Shown here: positions 26,920 through 37,244 of the stretch, piece by piece | Position numbering within the stretch: position 1 is the stretch's first letter | Layout of the letters: each line of letters opens with the position of its first letter | Made by a program: the position numbers and the translations under genes | Notes under the pieces: model-generated | What the model was told of the DNA's origin: nothing | Database searches by the model: none | Seen by the model: only the letters and a program-made list of their open reading frames with translations | Assembly: GCA_946041635.1 (NCBI GenBank) | Contig: CAMGDG010000002.1 | Location: forward strand, 1 to 57,486 | Length of the DNA: 57,486 nt | Source: an uncultured Clostridia bacterium | GTDB taxonomy: Bacteria; Bacillota; Clostridia; Oscillospirales; Acutalibacteraceae | Direction of reading: 5' to 3'

Positions 26920-27006
26920 ATATTTACTTTTTGTCGCCCAAATATATTACCATTACGGCGGCAAAAAGTCAACAGTTTTTTCAAAAAATATCAATATAGT
27001 CTGAAT

Positions 27007-27429
27007 TTACAGTACCATAACAAGCGTACCGGCTGTAAGGAGCAGTATTCCGATAACGGATTTTGCGTTGAATTCCTCATGAAGAAAAACAAAAGCCATA
27101 ATCATTGTGAAAACCACGCTGAGTTTATCAATGGGCACAACCTTTGTAACATCGCCTATTTTAAGAGCTCTGTAATAGCACAGCCACGAGGCACCCGTTG
27201 CAAGCCCGGAAAGGATTAAAAACAGCCAGCTTTTTCGGCTGATGTTGGCAATTCCCGCTTGCTCATTTGTCACAAAAACCATAAGCCATGAAAATGCAAC
27301 CACCACGACGGTGCGTATTGCCGTTGCAAGATTGGAACCTACGCCATCAATGCCCACTTTTGCAAGTATTGATGTAAGTGCTGCAAAAAATGCCGAAAGC
27401 AGTGCAAAAACAATCCACATAAAATTCAC
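27007..27429 (-). CDS. Half-size EamA/DMT-family transporter
   Basis: 140 aa, about 4-5 TM, LSAFFAALTSILAKVGIDGVGSNLATAIRT, PIDKLSVVFTMIMAFVFLHEEF. Confidence 0.85.
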   Translation of the reverse strand: MNFMWIVFALLSAFFAALTSILAKVGIDGVGSNLATAIRTVVVVAFSWLMVFVTNEQAGIANISRKSWLFLILSGLATGASWLCYYRALKIGDVTKVVPIDKLSVVFTMIMAFVFLHEEFNAKSVIGILLLTAGTLVMVL

Positions 27430-28766
27430 TCCTGAACCACAGATATATTGTCTGTTTTATAATGCTTAAAAAGTATTATATGATTTTCGTTGATAACCTC
27501 GCCGCTTACTGCAATGGGGACAGCAGGGGGGCAGGAAACGGTAGGACTTGCGCAGATCCTGCCCAGAGAATTTTCCGCCTTGACAGTTTCACATTGTGAA
27601 AATACGGCTTCACGCACGGTCATTACCCTTTTTGCGGTTTGTAATATCATCGGTTCGCTTCGGGCTTTTGCTTCAAAATTAAGACTTCTGAATGCCTCTT
27701 TCAGTTTCTCAAAATCAGCCGTATGATTGAAAGGCGATACCATAAAAACCGCAAAATCTCCGTCACCGTATTCAGGCTCAATACCGCAAGACCTGAAATA
27801 TTCCGAAAATCCGCCGAGAGGGGGAGTAAAGCCGCGTAAATCCGCCGTAATTTTCAACGGCTCGTCCGATATGTCGGAAATACCTTTTTCTTTCATAACA
27901 AGGCGTATTTCATCGCATTTTTTTCTGCTAAATTTAATTTCCTCACAAATTTTTTCATCTATGTATCTGTTGCAAAGGTCCAGGGATTGTAAGATTAGAT
28001 ATGAGGGGCTTGTGGAGCCGAAAATCTCCGTAGCCCTGACTGCGTCTTTTGAAAATCCGTACTTGTCGCCCTTTGCAATGTGTAAATATCCGCCGCCCGT
28101 GAGCACAGGCAGGGTTTTGTGAGCGGAGTCACAGCACATATCGGCGCCCATAAGTATGGGGTGATTTTTTTCTTCGGTAAAAGCAAGATAGGCACCGTGA
28201 GCGTTGTCAACAAGCAAGGGGATGTTATACTCTCCGCAAACTGCCGAAAGTCCTGCAATATCCGCAATTCCGCCCAAATAATCGGGGCTTGTAATATACA
28301 CGGCAAAAGGCAAGTGTTCAAGTTCTTTCAACCGTTTACGGAGTACATCCGCAGTAACGGTACAGCGGCATATCCCGTGTTCGTTTTGGGGATAAATCCA
28401 TTCAACATCACAATCAAGCTTTGCCAAAGCGTATATAAACGACTTGTGAGCGTTTCTGCCAGCCAATACAAACGGTCTGTATTTTTTTTCGGCACGCAAA
28501 AAGGCGAGATACAGCATCGCATTTATACTCTGCGACGAACCGCCTGCGGAATATACCGTTCTTTCCGTATTGAAAAGCTTTGAGGCATTACTTTCGCTCT
28601 CACGAATAATACCGCTTGGGCTGTAAAGCTCGTCTGCACCCTTTATTTCCGTAATATCAAGGCTCTCACAGCCTATTAAAGATACGCCTTTATGCCCCGG
28701 CATGTGAAGTCGGGAAAAATTGCTCTTTGTGTAGTTTTTTACAAAATCGGCAATCGGCGTGTTCAT
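27426..28766 (-). CDS. Orn/Lys/Arg decarboxylase family protein (fold type I PLP)
   Basis: FSRLHMPGHKG, GSSQSINAML, LLVDNAHGAYLAF, DMCCDSAHKTLPVLTGGGYLH. Confidence 0.9.
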   Translation of the reverse strand: MNTPIADFVKNYTKSNFSRLHMPGHKGVSLIGCESLDITEIKGADELYSPSGIIRESESNASKLFNTERTVYSAGGSSQSINAMLYLAFLRAEKKYRPFVLAGRNAHKSFIYALAKLDCDVEWIYPQNEHGICRCTVTADVLRKRLKELEHLPFAVYITSPDYLGGIADIAGLSAVCGEYNIPLLVDNAHGAYLAFTEEKNHPILMGADMCCDSAHKTLPVLTGGGYLHIAKGDKYGFSKDAVRATEIFGSTSPSYLILQSLDLCNRYIDEKICEEIKFSRKKCDEIRLVMKEKGISDISDEPLKITADLRGFTPPLGGFSEYFRSCGIEPEYGDGDFAVFMVSPFNHTADFEKLKEAFRSLNFEAKARSEPMILQTAKRVMTVREAVFSQCETVKAENSLGRICASPTVSCPPAVPIAVSGEVINENHIILFKHYKTDNISVVQE

Positions 28767-28776
28767 AAAATACCCC

Positions 28777-30150
28777 TCAGTTATCGAATTGCTCCGCTAC
28801 CTTCATCATAACTGCACATTCAATGCGTTTCTTGAAAAGCTCACAGCCGTATTCGTAAATACCCGTGATTTTACCCGAAGCATGGTACGAGTTTGCCGCA
28901 CATCCGCCTGAGCAGTAAAGCTTTGCCCAGCAGTCGGCACACTCTTTTCTTGCGTATGCGTTGCAGAGCTTGAATTCGTTTTGAATTTCTTTGTTTGTAA
29001 CGCCGTCATAAATATTTCCTAAAAGGTATTTTTTGTCGCCTACAAACTGATGGCAGGGGTAAAGCTCACCCGAGGGAGTTACAGCCATATATTCCGTACC
29101 GCTGCCACAGCCCGAAATACGCTTGTATATGCACGGACCGTGAGTAAGGTCCAGCATATAGTGATAAAATGTAAACCCGTTGCCTTCTTTTTGGCGTTTC
29201 AGCATCTCTTTTGCAAGTATTTCATATTGCTCAAAAAGAAGGGGCAAATCTTCTTTTGTAAGTGCGCTTTTATCGTCGGGAGCGCAAACAACAGGCTCCA
29301 TGCTTAATTCCTTGAATCCCAAATCCGCCATGTGGAAAATATCGTTTGTAAAATCCGTGTTTGCGTGGGTGAATGTGCCTCTTATGTAGTAACTTTTATC
29401 CCCTCTGCGGCGGACAAATTCCTGAAATTTAGGCACGATTATATCATAACTTCCTCTGCCTTGATAATCCTTGCGCAGTCTGTCGTGTACCTCTTTCCTG
29501 CCGTCAAGACTTAAAACAACGTTGCTCATTTCCTTGTTGCAGAAGTCAATTACATCGTCATCAATTAGTATTCCGTTTGTTGTAAGAGTAAAACGGAAAT
29601 TTTTGTTATGTATCTTTTCAATTTCACGGGCATAGGCTACAAGTTCTTTGACAACCTCTAAGTTCATCAAAGGCTCGCCGCCGAAAAAGTCAACTTCAAG
29701 ATTGCGCCGTGTGCCGGAATTCTCTATGAGAAAATCAAGTGCCCTTTTACCTGTTTCAAGGCTCATTAAAGCTCTTTCACCGTGATATTTACCCTGACTT
29801 GCAAAGCAGTATTCACAGTTGAGATTGCAAGTGTGGGCAACATGTAGGCATAAAGCCTTGATAACCGTGTTGCGGTTTTTAAAATCAAATGCCATATCCT
29901 CATATGTATCGGGAGTATAAAGCTTTCCCTTTTCTTCAAGCGCCTTCACATCTTCAATACATTCAAAAACATCGTCGGGAGTAATATTTTCATCTGCGTA
30001 TTTTTCCGTAATAATTTCTGCAATTTCTTCGGGGCTTTTTTCTTTGTATAAACCGATAATGTCGTATGCTATTTCGTCAACTGCGTGAACAGAGCCCGAG
30101 CAAGTGTCAAGGACAATGTTATAACCGTTTAATTTATATTGATGTACCAT
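28777..30150 (-). CDS. Radical SAM/SPASM protein, SCIFF-peptide thioether maturase-like
   Basis: CNLNCEYCFAS (CX3CX2C), SPASM-like GCGSGTEYMAVTPSGELYPCHQFVG...CADCWAKLYCSGGC; adjacent to Cys-rich precursor. Confidence 0.9.
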   Translation of the reverse strand: MVHQYKLNGYNIVLDTCSGSVHAVDEIAYDIIGLYKEKSPEEIAEIITEKYADENITPDDVFECIEDVKALEEKGKLYTPDTYEDMAFDFKNRNTVIKALCLHVAHTCNLNCEYCFASQGKYHGERALMSLETGKRALDFLIENSGTRRNLEVDFFGGEPLMNLEVVKELVAYAREIEKIHNKNFRFTLTTNGILIDDDVIDFCNKEMSNVVLSLDGRKEVHDRLRKDYQGRGSYDIIVPKFQEFVRRRGDKSYYIRGTFTHANTDFTNDIFHMADLGFKELSMEPVVCAPDDKSALTKEDLPLLFEQYEILAKEMLKRQKEGNGFTFYHYMLDLTHGPCIYKRISGCGSGTEYMAVTPSGELYPCHQFVGDKKYLLGNIYDGVTNKEIQNEFKLCNAYARKECADCWAKLYCSGGCAANSYHASGKITGIYEYGCELFKKRIECAVMMKVAEQFDN

Positions 30151-30223
30151 AAATCCAACTCATTTCAATAAAAAACAGGTAATACGAGGTGTATTACCTG
30201 CTTTAAGCAATAATTTTAATTCC

Positions 30224-30373
30224 TTATTTGCTTTCGCAGTTTTCGCACTGCTGATTTGCAACGCCGCATGAGGTTTTGCAAGCTGACTGGCAGGAAGTCT
30301 GGCATTCGCCGCAGCCGCCCTTAACAGCGCTTTCTTTAAGGTCTCTTGTTTCTATTGTTTTAATTCTTTCCAT
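30224..30373 (-). CDS. SCIFF-type RiPP precursor peptide (49 aa, 7 Cys)
   Basis: MERIKTIETRDLKESAVKGGCGECQTSCQSACKTSCGVANQQCENCESK; RBS AGGAG; next to maturase; absent from ORF track (below size limit). Confidence 0.9.
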   Translation of the reverse strand: MERIKTIETRDLKESAVKGGCGECQTSCQSACKTSCGVANQQCENCESK

Positions 30374-30637
30374 GATAAAAGCTCCTAACTCTTTCAAAGA
30401 TTTATTTCGATAAAAAGTATATCACAAGCCTTTTTGCGTGTCAAGGATAATAAGTCAATATTTATTTAGCCTGTTGTGATTTTTCTCTATAAATCCAAAA
30501 GAAATCGGTAAAATATATGTAAAATACTGAAAGTGGATTTTTTATTAAAAAATTCTGTTATTTTTTGACAACCTGTGATAATATAGTATGCGTAAAAGTG
30601 TAATCTTTTCCTGCGTATTGAAAGGATATGAAGTAAG

Positions 30638-32098
30638 ATGTCAAAAAAATGCGATGTGCTTATAATCGGCTGTGGCGTTGCAGGGCTTTATACAGCGCTT
30701 TGCCTGCCTGAAAACCTAAGTATAACGGTGCTCTCTAAAAAGAGCGAAACCGTTTCAAACAGTTCTTTGGCTCAGGGCGGCGTTGCGGCAGTTTTGAGTT
30801 TTGAAAACGACAGCTACGATTTGCACATTGAGGATACTATGATTGCAGGTCAGCGGTGCAATGATATTGACGCCGTGACTACTCTTGTCCACGAGGGACC
30901 CGATCAAGTCCGTAAAATTATGGAATACGGCGTGGATTTTGATAAAAATCCCGACGGAACTCTGCAAAAAACTCTTGAAGGCGGTCATTGCCGCCGCCGA
31001 ATTGTCCACCATAAGGACACAACGGGGGCGGAAATGGTTAATAAGCTTTTGGCAGAGGTAAAAAAGCATAAGAATATAACTCTCGTTGAGAATTCACCCG
31101 TTTTCAAGCTTTCACGGGTAAAAAGCGGAATTTGCGCCAATGTGCTCTGCGGTGACGGTCAGGAGGAATATCTTGCAAGCTATTGCGTTCTGGCAACAGG
31201 CGGTATCGGCAGGGTTTATAAATACACCACCAATCCGTCGGTAGCAACGGGCGACGGAATTCGCCTTGCTTATGAATTAGGCGCAAGAATTAAAAATTTA
31301 AGCTATGTTCAGTTTCACCCCACCGCCTTTAATTCCGACGGCAGAGAGCAGTTCCTCATAAGCGAGGCTGTAAGGGGTGAGGGCGCATATCTTCTTAACT
31401 GCAATAAGGAAAGATTTATGCACCGTTATGATGAGCGGTTGGAGTTAGCCCCCCGCGATGTTGTTTCAAAGGCTATTATAATTGAGTCGAGGAGAACGGG
31501 AAGTAACAATTTCTATCTTGATATTACCCATCGGGACCGTGATTATCTTTTAAACCGTTTTCCCGGAATTTACGAAGGTTGTTTAAAATACGGAGTGGAT
31601 ATAACAAAGGATTTAATTCCCATATTCCCATGTCAGCATTACCTGATGGGCGGAATTGAGGTGGACTTGAATTCACGCACCACCGTATCCCGTCTTTACG
31701 CTGTGGGAGAGTGTTCAAATACAGGTGTTCACGGTAAAAACCGCTTGGCGAGCAACTCTCTTTTGGAGGCTCTCGTGTTTGCGCGGAGATGTGCCGATGA
31801 TATAGTCCGCTGTATTGATTTGGGTTATCCAAGTGTAAGCGAAAACTATTCCCACGCCGTTGACCTTGACGGTGCTCCGCTGATGAAAGGTGTCAGAACG
31901 GAAATACGCAGTATAATGCAGCGCTCGTATTTTGTAATGCCTGCCAATGACGATGCAGTAAGAACAGGCTTTAAAAGAGTAGGGGAAATTCTTACAAGAC
32001 TTAAAAACGGTAAATTCAAAATAACACCCGATTACTGTGAGGCTTTAAGCCTTGCAACGGTGGCATATATAATACTCAGGGAGGTCAGCGACAAATGA
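30638..32098 (+). CDS. nadB: L-aspartate oxidase
   Basis: IIGCGVAGLYTALCLP, SSLAQGGVAAVL, GGHCRRRIVHHKDTTGAEM, GIEVDLNSRTTVSRLYAVGECSNTGVHGKNRLASNSLLEALVF. Confidence 0.95.
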   Translation: MSKKCDVLIIGCGVAGLYTALCLPENLSITVLSKKSETVSNSSLAQGGVAAVLSFENDSYDLHIEDTMIAGQRCNDIDAVTTLVHEGPDQVRKIMEYGVDFDKNPDGTLQKTLEGGHCRRRIVHHKDTTGAEMVNKLLAEVKKHKNITLVENSPVFKLSRVKSGICANVLCGDGQEEYLASYCVLATGGIGRVYKYTTNPSVATGDGIRLAYELGARIKNLSYVQFHPTAFNSDGREQFLISEAVRGEGAYLLNCNKERFMHRYDERLELAPRDVVSKAIIIESRRTGSNNFYLDITHRDRDYLLNRFPGIYEGCLKYGVDITKDLIPIFPCQHYLMGGIEVDLNSRTTVSRLYAVGECSNTGVHGKNRLASNSLLEALVFARRCADDIVRCIDLGYPSVSENYSHAVDLDGAPLMKGVRTEIRSIMQRSYFVMPANDDAVRTGFKRVGEILTRLKNGKFKITPDYCEALSLATVAYIILREVSDK

Positions 32099-32931
32099 TG
32101 CTTAATAAATTCTATGTAGATGAGTTAATCAAAACGGCAATCACAGAGGATATAAATTATATTGATGTTTCCGCCGATTATCTCATTCCCGAAAATCAGC
32201 GTAACGATGCCTATTTCGTTGCAAAGGCGGACGGCGTGCTTTGCGGACTTGATGCGGCTATGAGAGTTTTTGAAATCCTTGACGATACTTTTTCATATAC
32301 CGCATATAAAAAGGACGGCGACGAGGTGAAAAAAGGCGAGGTTATTGTTGATTTCAGCGGAAAAACAGCCTGCCTTTTAAAGGGCGAGAGAACGGCGCTG
32401 AATTTAATTCAGCATATGTCGGGAATTGCTACAATGACGCATAAAGCGGTAGAACTCTGTAAGGGTACAAATGCCGCAGTAACCGACACTCGCAAAACCC
32501 TCCCCGGACTTCGTGCAATTCAGAAATATGCGGTTGTATGCGGCGGCGGCAAAAATCACCGCTACAATCTTTCCGACGGCGCAATGCTTAAAGACAATCA
32601 TATCGACGCTTGCGGCGGAATTGAAAATGCAGTCAAAACACTTCGGGAAAAACTCGGCCACATGGTGAAAATCGAAGTGGAAACGAGAAATTTCGACGAG
32701 GTTAAAGAAGCAGTAAAAGCAGGCGCAGATATTATTATGCTCGACAACATGACAAATGAACAAATGGCTGAATGTGTAAAGTATATCGGCGGCAGGGCAA
32801 AAACCGAGGCGTCGGGAAATATCACTCTCGATAATATAGCCGATGCGGCAAAAACAGGCGTTGACATAATCTCTCTCGGCGCTCTGACACATTCCGTAAA
32901 GGCGTTTGACATTTCAATGAAGATGAAATAA
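32095..32931 (+). CDS. nadC: Nicotinate-nucleotide pyrophosphorylase (carboxylating)
   Basis: GERTALNLIQHMSGIAT, DTRKTLPGLRAIQKYAVVCGGGKNHRYNLSDGAMLKDNHI. Confidence 0.95.
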   Translation: MMLNKFYVDELIKTAITEDINYIDVSADYLIPENQRNDAYFVAKADGVLCGLDAAMRVFEILDDTFSYTAYKKDGDEVKKGEVIVDFSGKTACLLKGERTALNLIQHMSGIATMTHKAVELCKGTNAAVTDTRKTLPGLRAIQKYAVVCGGGKNHRYNLSDGAMLKDNHIDACGGIENAVKTLREKLGHMVKIEVETRNFDEVKEAVKAGADIIMLDNMTNEQMAECVKYIGGRAKTEASGNITLDNIADAAKTGVDIISLGALTHSVKAFDISMKMK

Positions 32932-32933
32932 TT

Positions 32934-34181
32934 ATGAATTATACTCAGTCTGTGGAGTATATCCACTCACTTTTAGCGTTTGGGATAAAACCGGGGCTTG
33001 AACGCATTGAAATGCTTTTAGAGCGTCTCGGCAATCCGCAAAATAAAATCAAAACCGTGCATATTGCAGGAACAAACGGCAAGGGCTCAACCTCAACAAT
33101 GATAGCCAATATGCTGACCGCAGACGGACACAAAACAGGGCTTTTCACATCGCCTTATGTTATTGATTTTTGTGAGCGAATAAAAATCAACGGCGAAAAT
33201 ATACAAAAAGATGTGCTTGCAAGGTGCGTTACGGCGGTCCGTGAAAAAATTGAGGAATTGAACAAAAAAGAAGTTGTTATAACCGAGTTCGAGGCAATAA
33301 CCGCCGCCGCATTTCTATGTTTTTATGAGAGCGGCTGTGACTATGCCGTTATCGAGGTGGGCTTGGGCGGCAGATTTGACGCAACCAATGTGCTGAAAAG
33401 TCCCGAGGCTGTCCTGATAACCTCAATTTCTCTTGACCATACGGCAATTTTAGGCGATACAATTACAAAAATCGCCTTTGAAAAATGCGGAATTATCAAA
33501 AACGGCTCAAAGGTTGTTACAAGCGCCAATCAGAAGGCGGAGGCTCTTTCAGTTATTGAAAATACCGTCCGTGAAAAAGACGGCGAGCTGAAAGTTACCA
33601 ATCCCCAAAAAGCCGAAATTGTATCAGACAGCATTTTTGGTACGGAGTTTATGTATAATAATGAAAAATACAAAATCCGTCTTACGGGAAATCATCAGCT
33701 TGAAAATGCGGTTAATGCCATTGAAGCGGCAAGGATTTTAAATATCAGCGGCTTCGCAATAAAAAAGGGCATTGAAAATACCCGTATGCTTGCCCGTATG
33801 GAGATAATCGGCGAAAAGCCGTTGACTATCCGTGACGGCGGTCATAACGAGGGCTGTGCCGAGGCGTTGCGTGCTTTCATTTTAAAATATAAGCTTAAAA
33901 ATATAAGAATGCTGGTAGGACTTATGGCGGATAAGGATACCGAGGGCTATATAAGCAGAATTGCCCCGCTTTGCAAATCGGTTGTAACCGTTACGCCCTC
34001 TAATCCCAGAGCCGTAAACTGCTCGGAACTTTCAAAAATTGCGAAAAAATACTGTAAAGATACAAAGGCGATTGATAGCCCCCGAAAAGGTTATGAATAT
34101 ATAATGTCGTCGGCTCAACAAGATGATACCGTTTTGGTTTGCGGTTCATTTTATATGATGAGCGATATTTTCGGAGAATGA
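32934..34181 (+). CDS. folC: Folylpolyglutamate synthase / dihydrofolate synthase
   Basis: HIAGTNGKGSTSTMIANMLTADGHKTGLFTSPYVIDFCERIKING, GGRFDATN. Confidence 0.93.
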   Translation: MNYTQSVEYIHSLLAFGIKPGLERIEMLLERLGNPQNKIKTVHIAGTNGKGSTSTMIANMLTADGHKTGLFTSPYVIDFCERIKINGENIQKDVLARCVTAVREKIEELNKKEVVITEFEAITAAAFLCFYESGCDYAVIEVGLGGRFDATNVLKSPEAVLITSISLDHTAILGDTITKIAFEKCGIIKNGSKVVTSANQKAEALSVIENTVREKDGELKVTNPQKAEIVSDSIFGTEFMYNNEKYKIRLTGNHQLENAVNAIEAARILNISGFAIKKGIENTRMLARMEIIGEKPLTIRDGGHNEGCAEALRAFILKYKLKNIRMLVGLMADKDTEGYISRIAPLCKSVVTVTPSNPRAVNCSELSKIAKKYCKDTKAIDSPRKGYEYIMSSAQQDDTVLVCGSFYMMSDIFGE

Positions 34182-34194
34182 AAGGATTTTTGTT

Positions 34195-37100
34195 ATGATT
34201 AAAGATTTTATCGAGGACAGAATAAGAGTATTCCTTGACGAATTTGAGCATTTCATTATAAAGAAAAGTGTAATGGAAAAAGATTTTCTTTTTAAAGAAT
34301 GTGACTATAAAACAGATAACACTCTGCCGCCCGTTGACGGCTCTTTCCGTACATTTACGCCTTACAAAGACCGTTGGGGCGGTAAAAAAGATACCCACGC
34401 ATGGTTTTATAAAAAAATTACCGTTCCCGAGGATTTCAGGGGCGGCGAGGTTCAGCTTTCCGTTGCCTCCGATTCAAAGCAGGGCTGGGCTTGCATAAAT
34501 CCCCAGTTTATTGCGTATGTCAACGGTAAATTACAGCAGGGAATTGATAAAAATCACCGTGAGGTATTTTTAGACGGTGAGGGCGAGCAGGAAGTGTATC
34601 TTTATGCTTATTCAGGCAGTATTCACGATGAGTATCTTGATTTTCTTGCATATTTACAGCTTGTTGATGAGAAAACCCGAAAGGTTTTTTATGATATAAA
34701 GGTACCCTTTGAAATTCTTGAATTTGAGGATGAAAATTCAAGGAATTACTTTGAAATTAAAAAGTATCTTAATAATGCTGTCAATTTAATTGATATGCGT
34801 TCTCCATATTCGGAGGAATACTACGCCTCTCTTGACAAAGCTGAGGAATACCTCAAAACAGAGTTTTACGGCAAATACTGCCGTGAGGGGGAAACTCACG
34901 CTTTATGCATAGGGCACACTCATATAGATGTTGCATGGGAGTGGACTCTCGCCCAAACGCGGGAAAAGGTTCTCCGTTCATTTTCCACCGTGCTGGCGCT
35001 TATGAAAAAATACCCCGAATACAAGTTTATGTCCAGCCAGCCTCAGCTTTACAAATATCTTAAAGAAGAAAGTCCCGAGCTTTATTCGGAAGTCAAAGAA
35101 ATGGTAAAGCAGGGCAGGTGGGAAGTTGAAGGCGGAATGTGGGTTGAGGCAGACTGCAACCTTTCTTCCGGCGAAAGCCTTGTCCGTCAGTTCCTTTACG
35201 GCAAACGCTTTATGAAAGAGGAATTCGGCGTTGAAAGTAAAATACTGTGGCTGCCCGATGTTTTCGGCTATTCTGCGGCACTTCCCCAGATTATGCAAAA
35301 ATGCGGCGTAGATAAGTTCATAACCTCCAAAATCGGATGGAACGAAATGAACAAAATGCCCTATGATACCTTTATGTGGCACGGTATTGACAATACTCCC
35401 GTGTTTACTCACTTTATGACGGCGCAGGATAAAGTTAAGGGCGAAGAGCCTGCAACAAATGTTACATATAATGCTAAGCTTAACGCCAATCAGCTCAGAG
35501 GCGCTTATGACCGTTATCAGCAAAAGGATTTGTATGACGATGTGCTCATAACTTTCGGATTCGGTGACGGCGGCGGCGGACCTATCCGCAAGGATTTGGA
35601 ATACTATGACCGTTTGAAATACGGTATTCCCGGTACATCAACGGCAAAAATGGCGTTTGCGGGCGATTTTCTTAACGATGTTAAAGAAAAAACAGAGAAT
35701 AATCCCAAGCTTCCCCGGTGGTCGGGTGAATTGTATCTTGAATTCCACAGAGGGACATATACTTCCCAGGCAAAGAATAAAAAATATAACCGTAAATCGG
35801 AGTTTATGTTCCAGCGAGCGGAAACACTTTCGCTGATGGATAATATTCTCTGCGGCGGCGCATATCCTAAAAAAGATATGCAAAACTGCTGGGAAACAAT
35901 CCTTTTAAACCAGTTCCACGATATTATCCCCGGCTCCTCAATCAAAGAGGTTTACGAAGTTTCTCACAAGCAGTATGAAGAAATCGGAAAAACAGGTAAT
36001 AATATCATTAAAACCGCCGCAGAAAACATTGCGGAAAATGTAAATTCCGAAAAGACCTATGTTGTGTTTAACCCTCATTCATTCCCGAACAGCGGTGCAG
36101 TCACCGTAGGCGGTAAGTGCTATTTCGTCCCGAATGTTCCCGCAAAGGGCTACAAGGCTGTAAATCTTACAGAGGAACAGTCCAAAGTCAAGGTGAGTTC
36201 AAATTCAATCGAAAACGACTTTTTCCGCCTCGTACTTGATGATAAGGGCACATTTACTTCAATCTTTGATAAACGAAACAACCGCGAGGTGCTCAAAAAC
36301 GGTGAGCGCGGTAATGTTATAACCGCTTATGAGGATTATCCGAGAGAATACGATAATTGGGAAATCAGCAGCTATTATACCGAAAAGCATTGGGAGGCCG
36401 ATAGGGTAGAGTCAGTTGAAATTCTTAACGAGGGCGAGCGTGCGGGACTTAAAATCACAAAGAAATTTAAAAACAGCACAATAGTTCAGAATATTTATCT
36501 TTACAACAATATTGACCGTATTGATTTCGATACAAATATTGATTGGAAAGAATCCCATCTTGTGCTTAAAACCGCTTTCCCCGTAGATGTGAATTCAAAT
36601 AAAGCGGTTTATGATATTCAGTTCGGCTCCGTTGAGCGTCCCACCCATAAAAACACAAGCTGGGACGCCGCGCGCTTTGAGGTTTGCGCTCATAAATACT
36701 GCGATTTGTCCGAGTACGGCTACGGCGTAAGCCTTATAAACGACTGTAAATACGGCCACGCAATTCACGACGGCATTATGAGCCTTACAATGCTGAAATG
36801 CGGCACTTTCCCTGACCCCGACGCCGATAAATGTGAGCACAGCTTTACTTATTCACTTTATCCCCATAAGGGCGATTACCGTGAGGCAGGCACAATTCAA
36901 AAGGCGTATGATGTAAATATTCCTATGCTCTGCGTAAAATCAGGGGATAAAAAAGGCAAACTTCCCGATGAGTATTCTTTATTCTCTGTTGACTGCGACA
37001 ATTGTATTTTTGAAACAGCAAAACAGGCAGAGGACTCCGACAGTATAATCCTGCGCGGATGTGAATACTTCAACAAACGCACAACAGCGGAAATAAAATT

Positions 37101-37233
37101 GGGATTTGATGTAAAAAAAGCATATTTATGCGATATGCTTGAGAATAATATAAAGGAGCTTACTGTTGAAAACAACAGCGTAACCGTTGATTTCAAGCCC
37201 TTTGAGATAATTACATTAAAAATTATAAAATAA
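34195..37233 (+). CDS. Alpha-mannosidase (GH38)
   Basis: GHTHIDVAWEWTLAQTREKVLRSFSTVLALM, GMWVEADCNLSSGESLVRQFLYGKRF, LPDVFGYSAALPQIM. Confidence 0.93.
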   Translation: MIKDFIEDRIRVFLDEFEHFIIKKSVMEKDFLFKECDYKTDNTLPPVDGSFRTFTPYKDRWGGKKDTHAWFYKKITVPEDFRGGEVQLSVASDSKQGWACINPQFIAYVNGKLQQGIDKNHREVFLDGEGEQEVYLYAYSGSIHDEYLDFLAYLQLVDEKTRKVFYDIKVPFEILEFEDENSRNYFEIKKYLNNAVNLIDMRSPYSEEYYASLDKAEEYLKTEFYGKYCREGETHALCIGHTHIDVAWEWTLAQTREKVLRSFSTVLALMKKYPEYKFMSSQPQLYKYLKEESPELYSEVKEMVKQGRWEVEGGMWVEADCNLSSGESLVRQFLYGKRFMKEEFGVESKILWLPDVFGYSAALPQIMQKCGVDKFITSKIGWNEMNKMPYDTFMWHGIDNTPVFTHFMTAQDKVKGEEPATNVTYNAKLNANQLRGAYDRYQQKDLYDDVLITFGFGDGGGGPIRKDLEYYDRLKYGIPGTSTAKMAFAGDFLNDVKEKTENNPKLPRWSGELYLEFHRGTYTSQAKNKKYNRKSEFMFQRAETLSLMDNILCGGAYPKKDMQNCWETILLNQFHDIIPGSSIKEVYEVSHKQYEEIGKTGNNIIKTAAENIAENVNSEKTYVVFNPHSFPNSGAVTVGGKCYFVPNVPAKGYKAVNLTEEQSKVKVSSNSIENDFFRLVLDDKGTFTSIFDKRNNREVLKNGERGNVITAYEDYPREYDNWEISSYYTEKHWEADRVESVEILNEGERAGLKITKKFKNSTIVQNIYLYNNIDRIDFDTNIDWKESHLVLKTAFPVDVNSNKAVYDIQFGSVERPTHKNTSWDAARFEVCAHKYCDLSEYGYGVSLINDCKYGHAIHDGIMSLTMLKCGTFPDPDADKCEHSFTYSLYPHKGDYREAGTIQKAYDVNIPMLCVKSGDKKGKLPDEYSLFSVDCDNCIFETAKQAEDSDSIILRGCEYFNKRTTAEIKLGFDVKKAYLCDMLENNIKELTVENNSVTVDFKPFEIITLKIIK

Positions 37234-37244
37234 TCGGTGATACA

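Noticed and set aside
26827-27219. 130-aa plus-strand ORF over the tRNA and the DMT transporter gene
   Set aside because: Antisense to tRNA-Arg and to the EamA gene; no plausible domain or RBS.
27007-27429. EamA gene as a truncated pseudogene
   Set aside because: Half-size EamA proteins of about 140 aa are a known intact form; start and stop are clean.
30570-30637. NiaR-type operator at nadB
   Set aside because: Only a vague ACCTGT match beside the -35; not a convincing palindrome.
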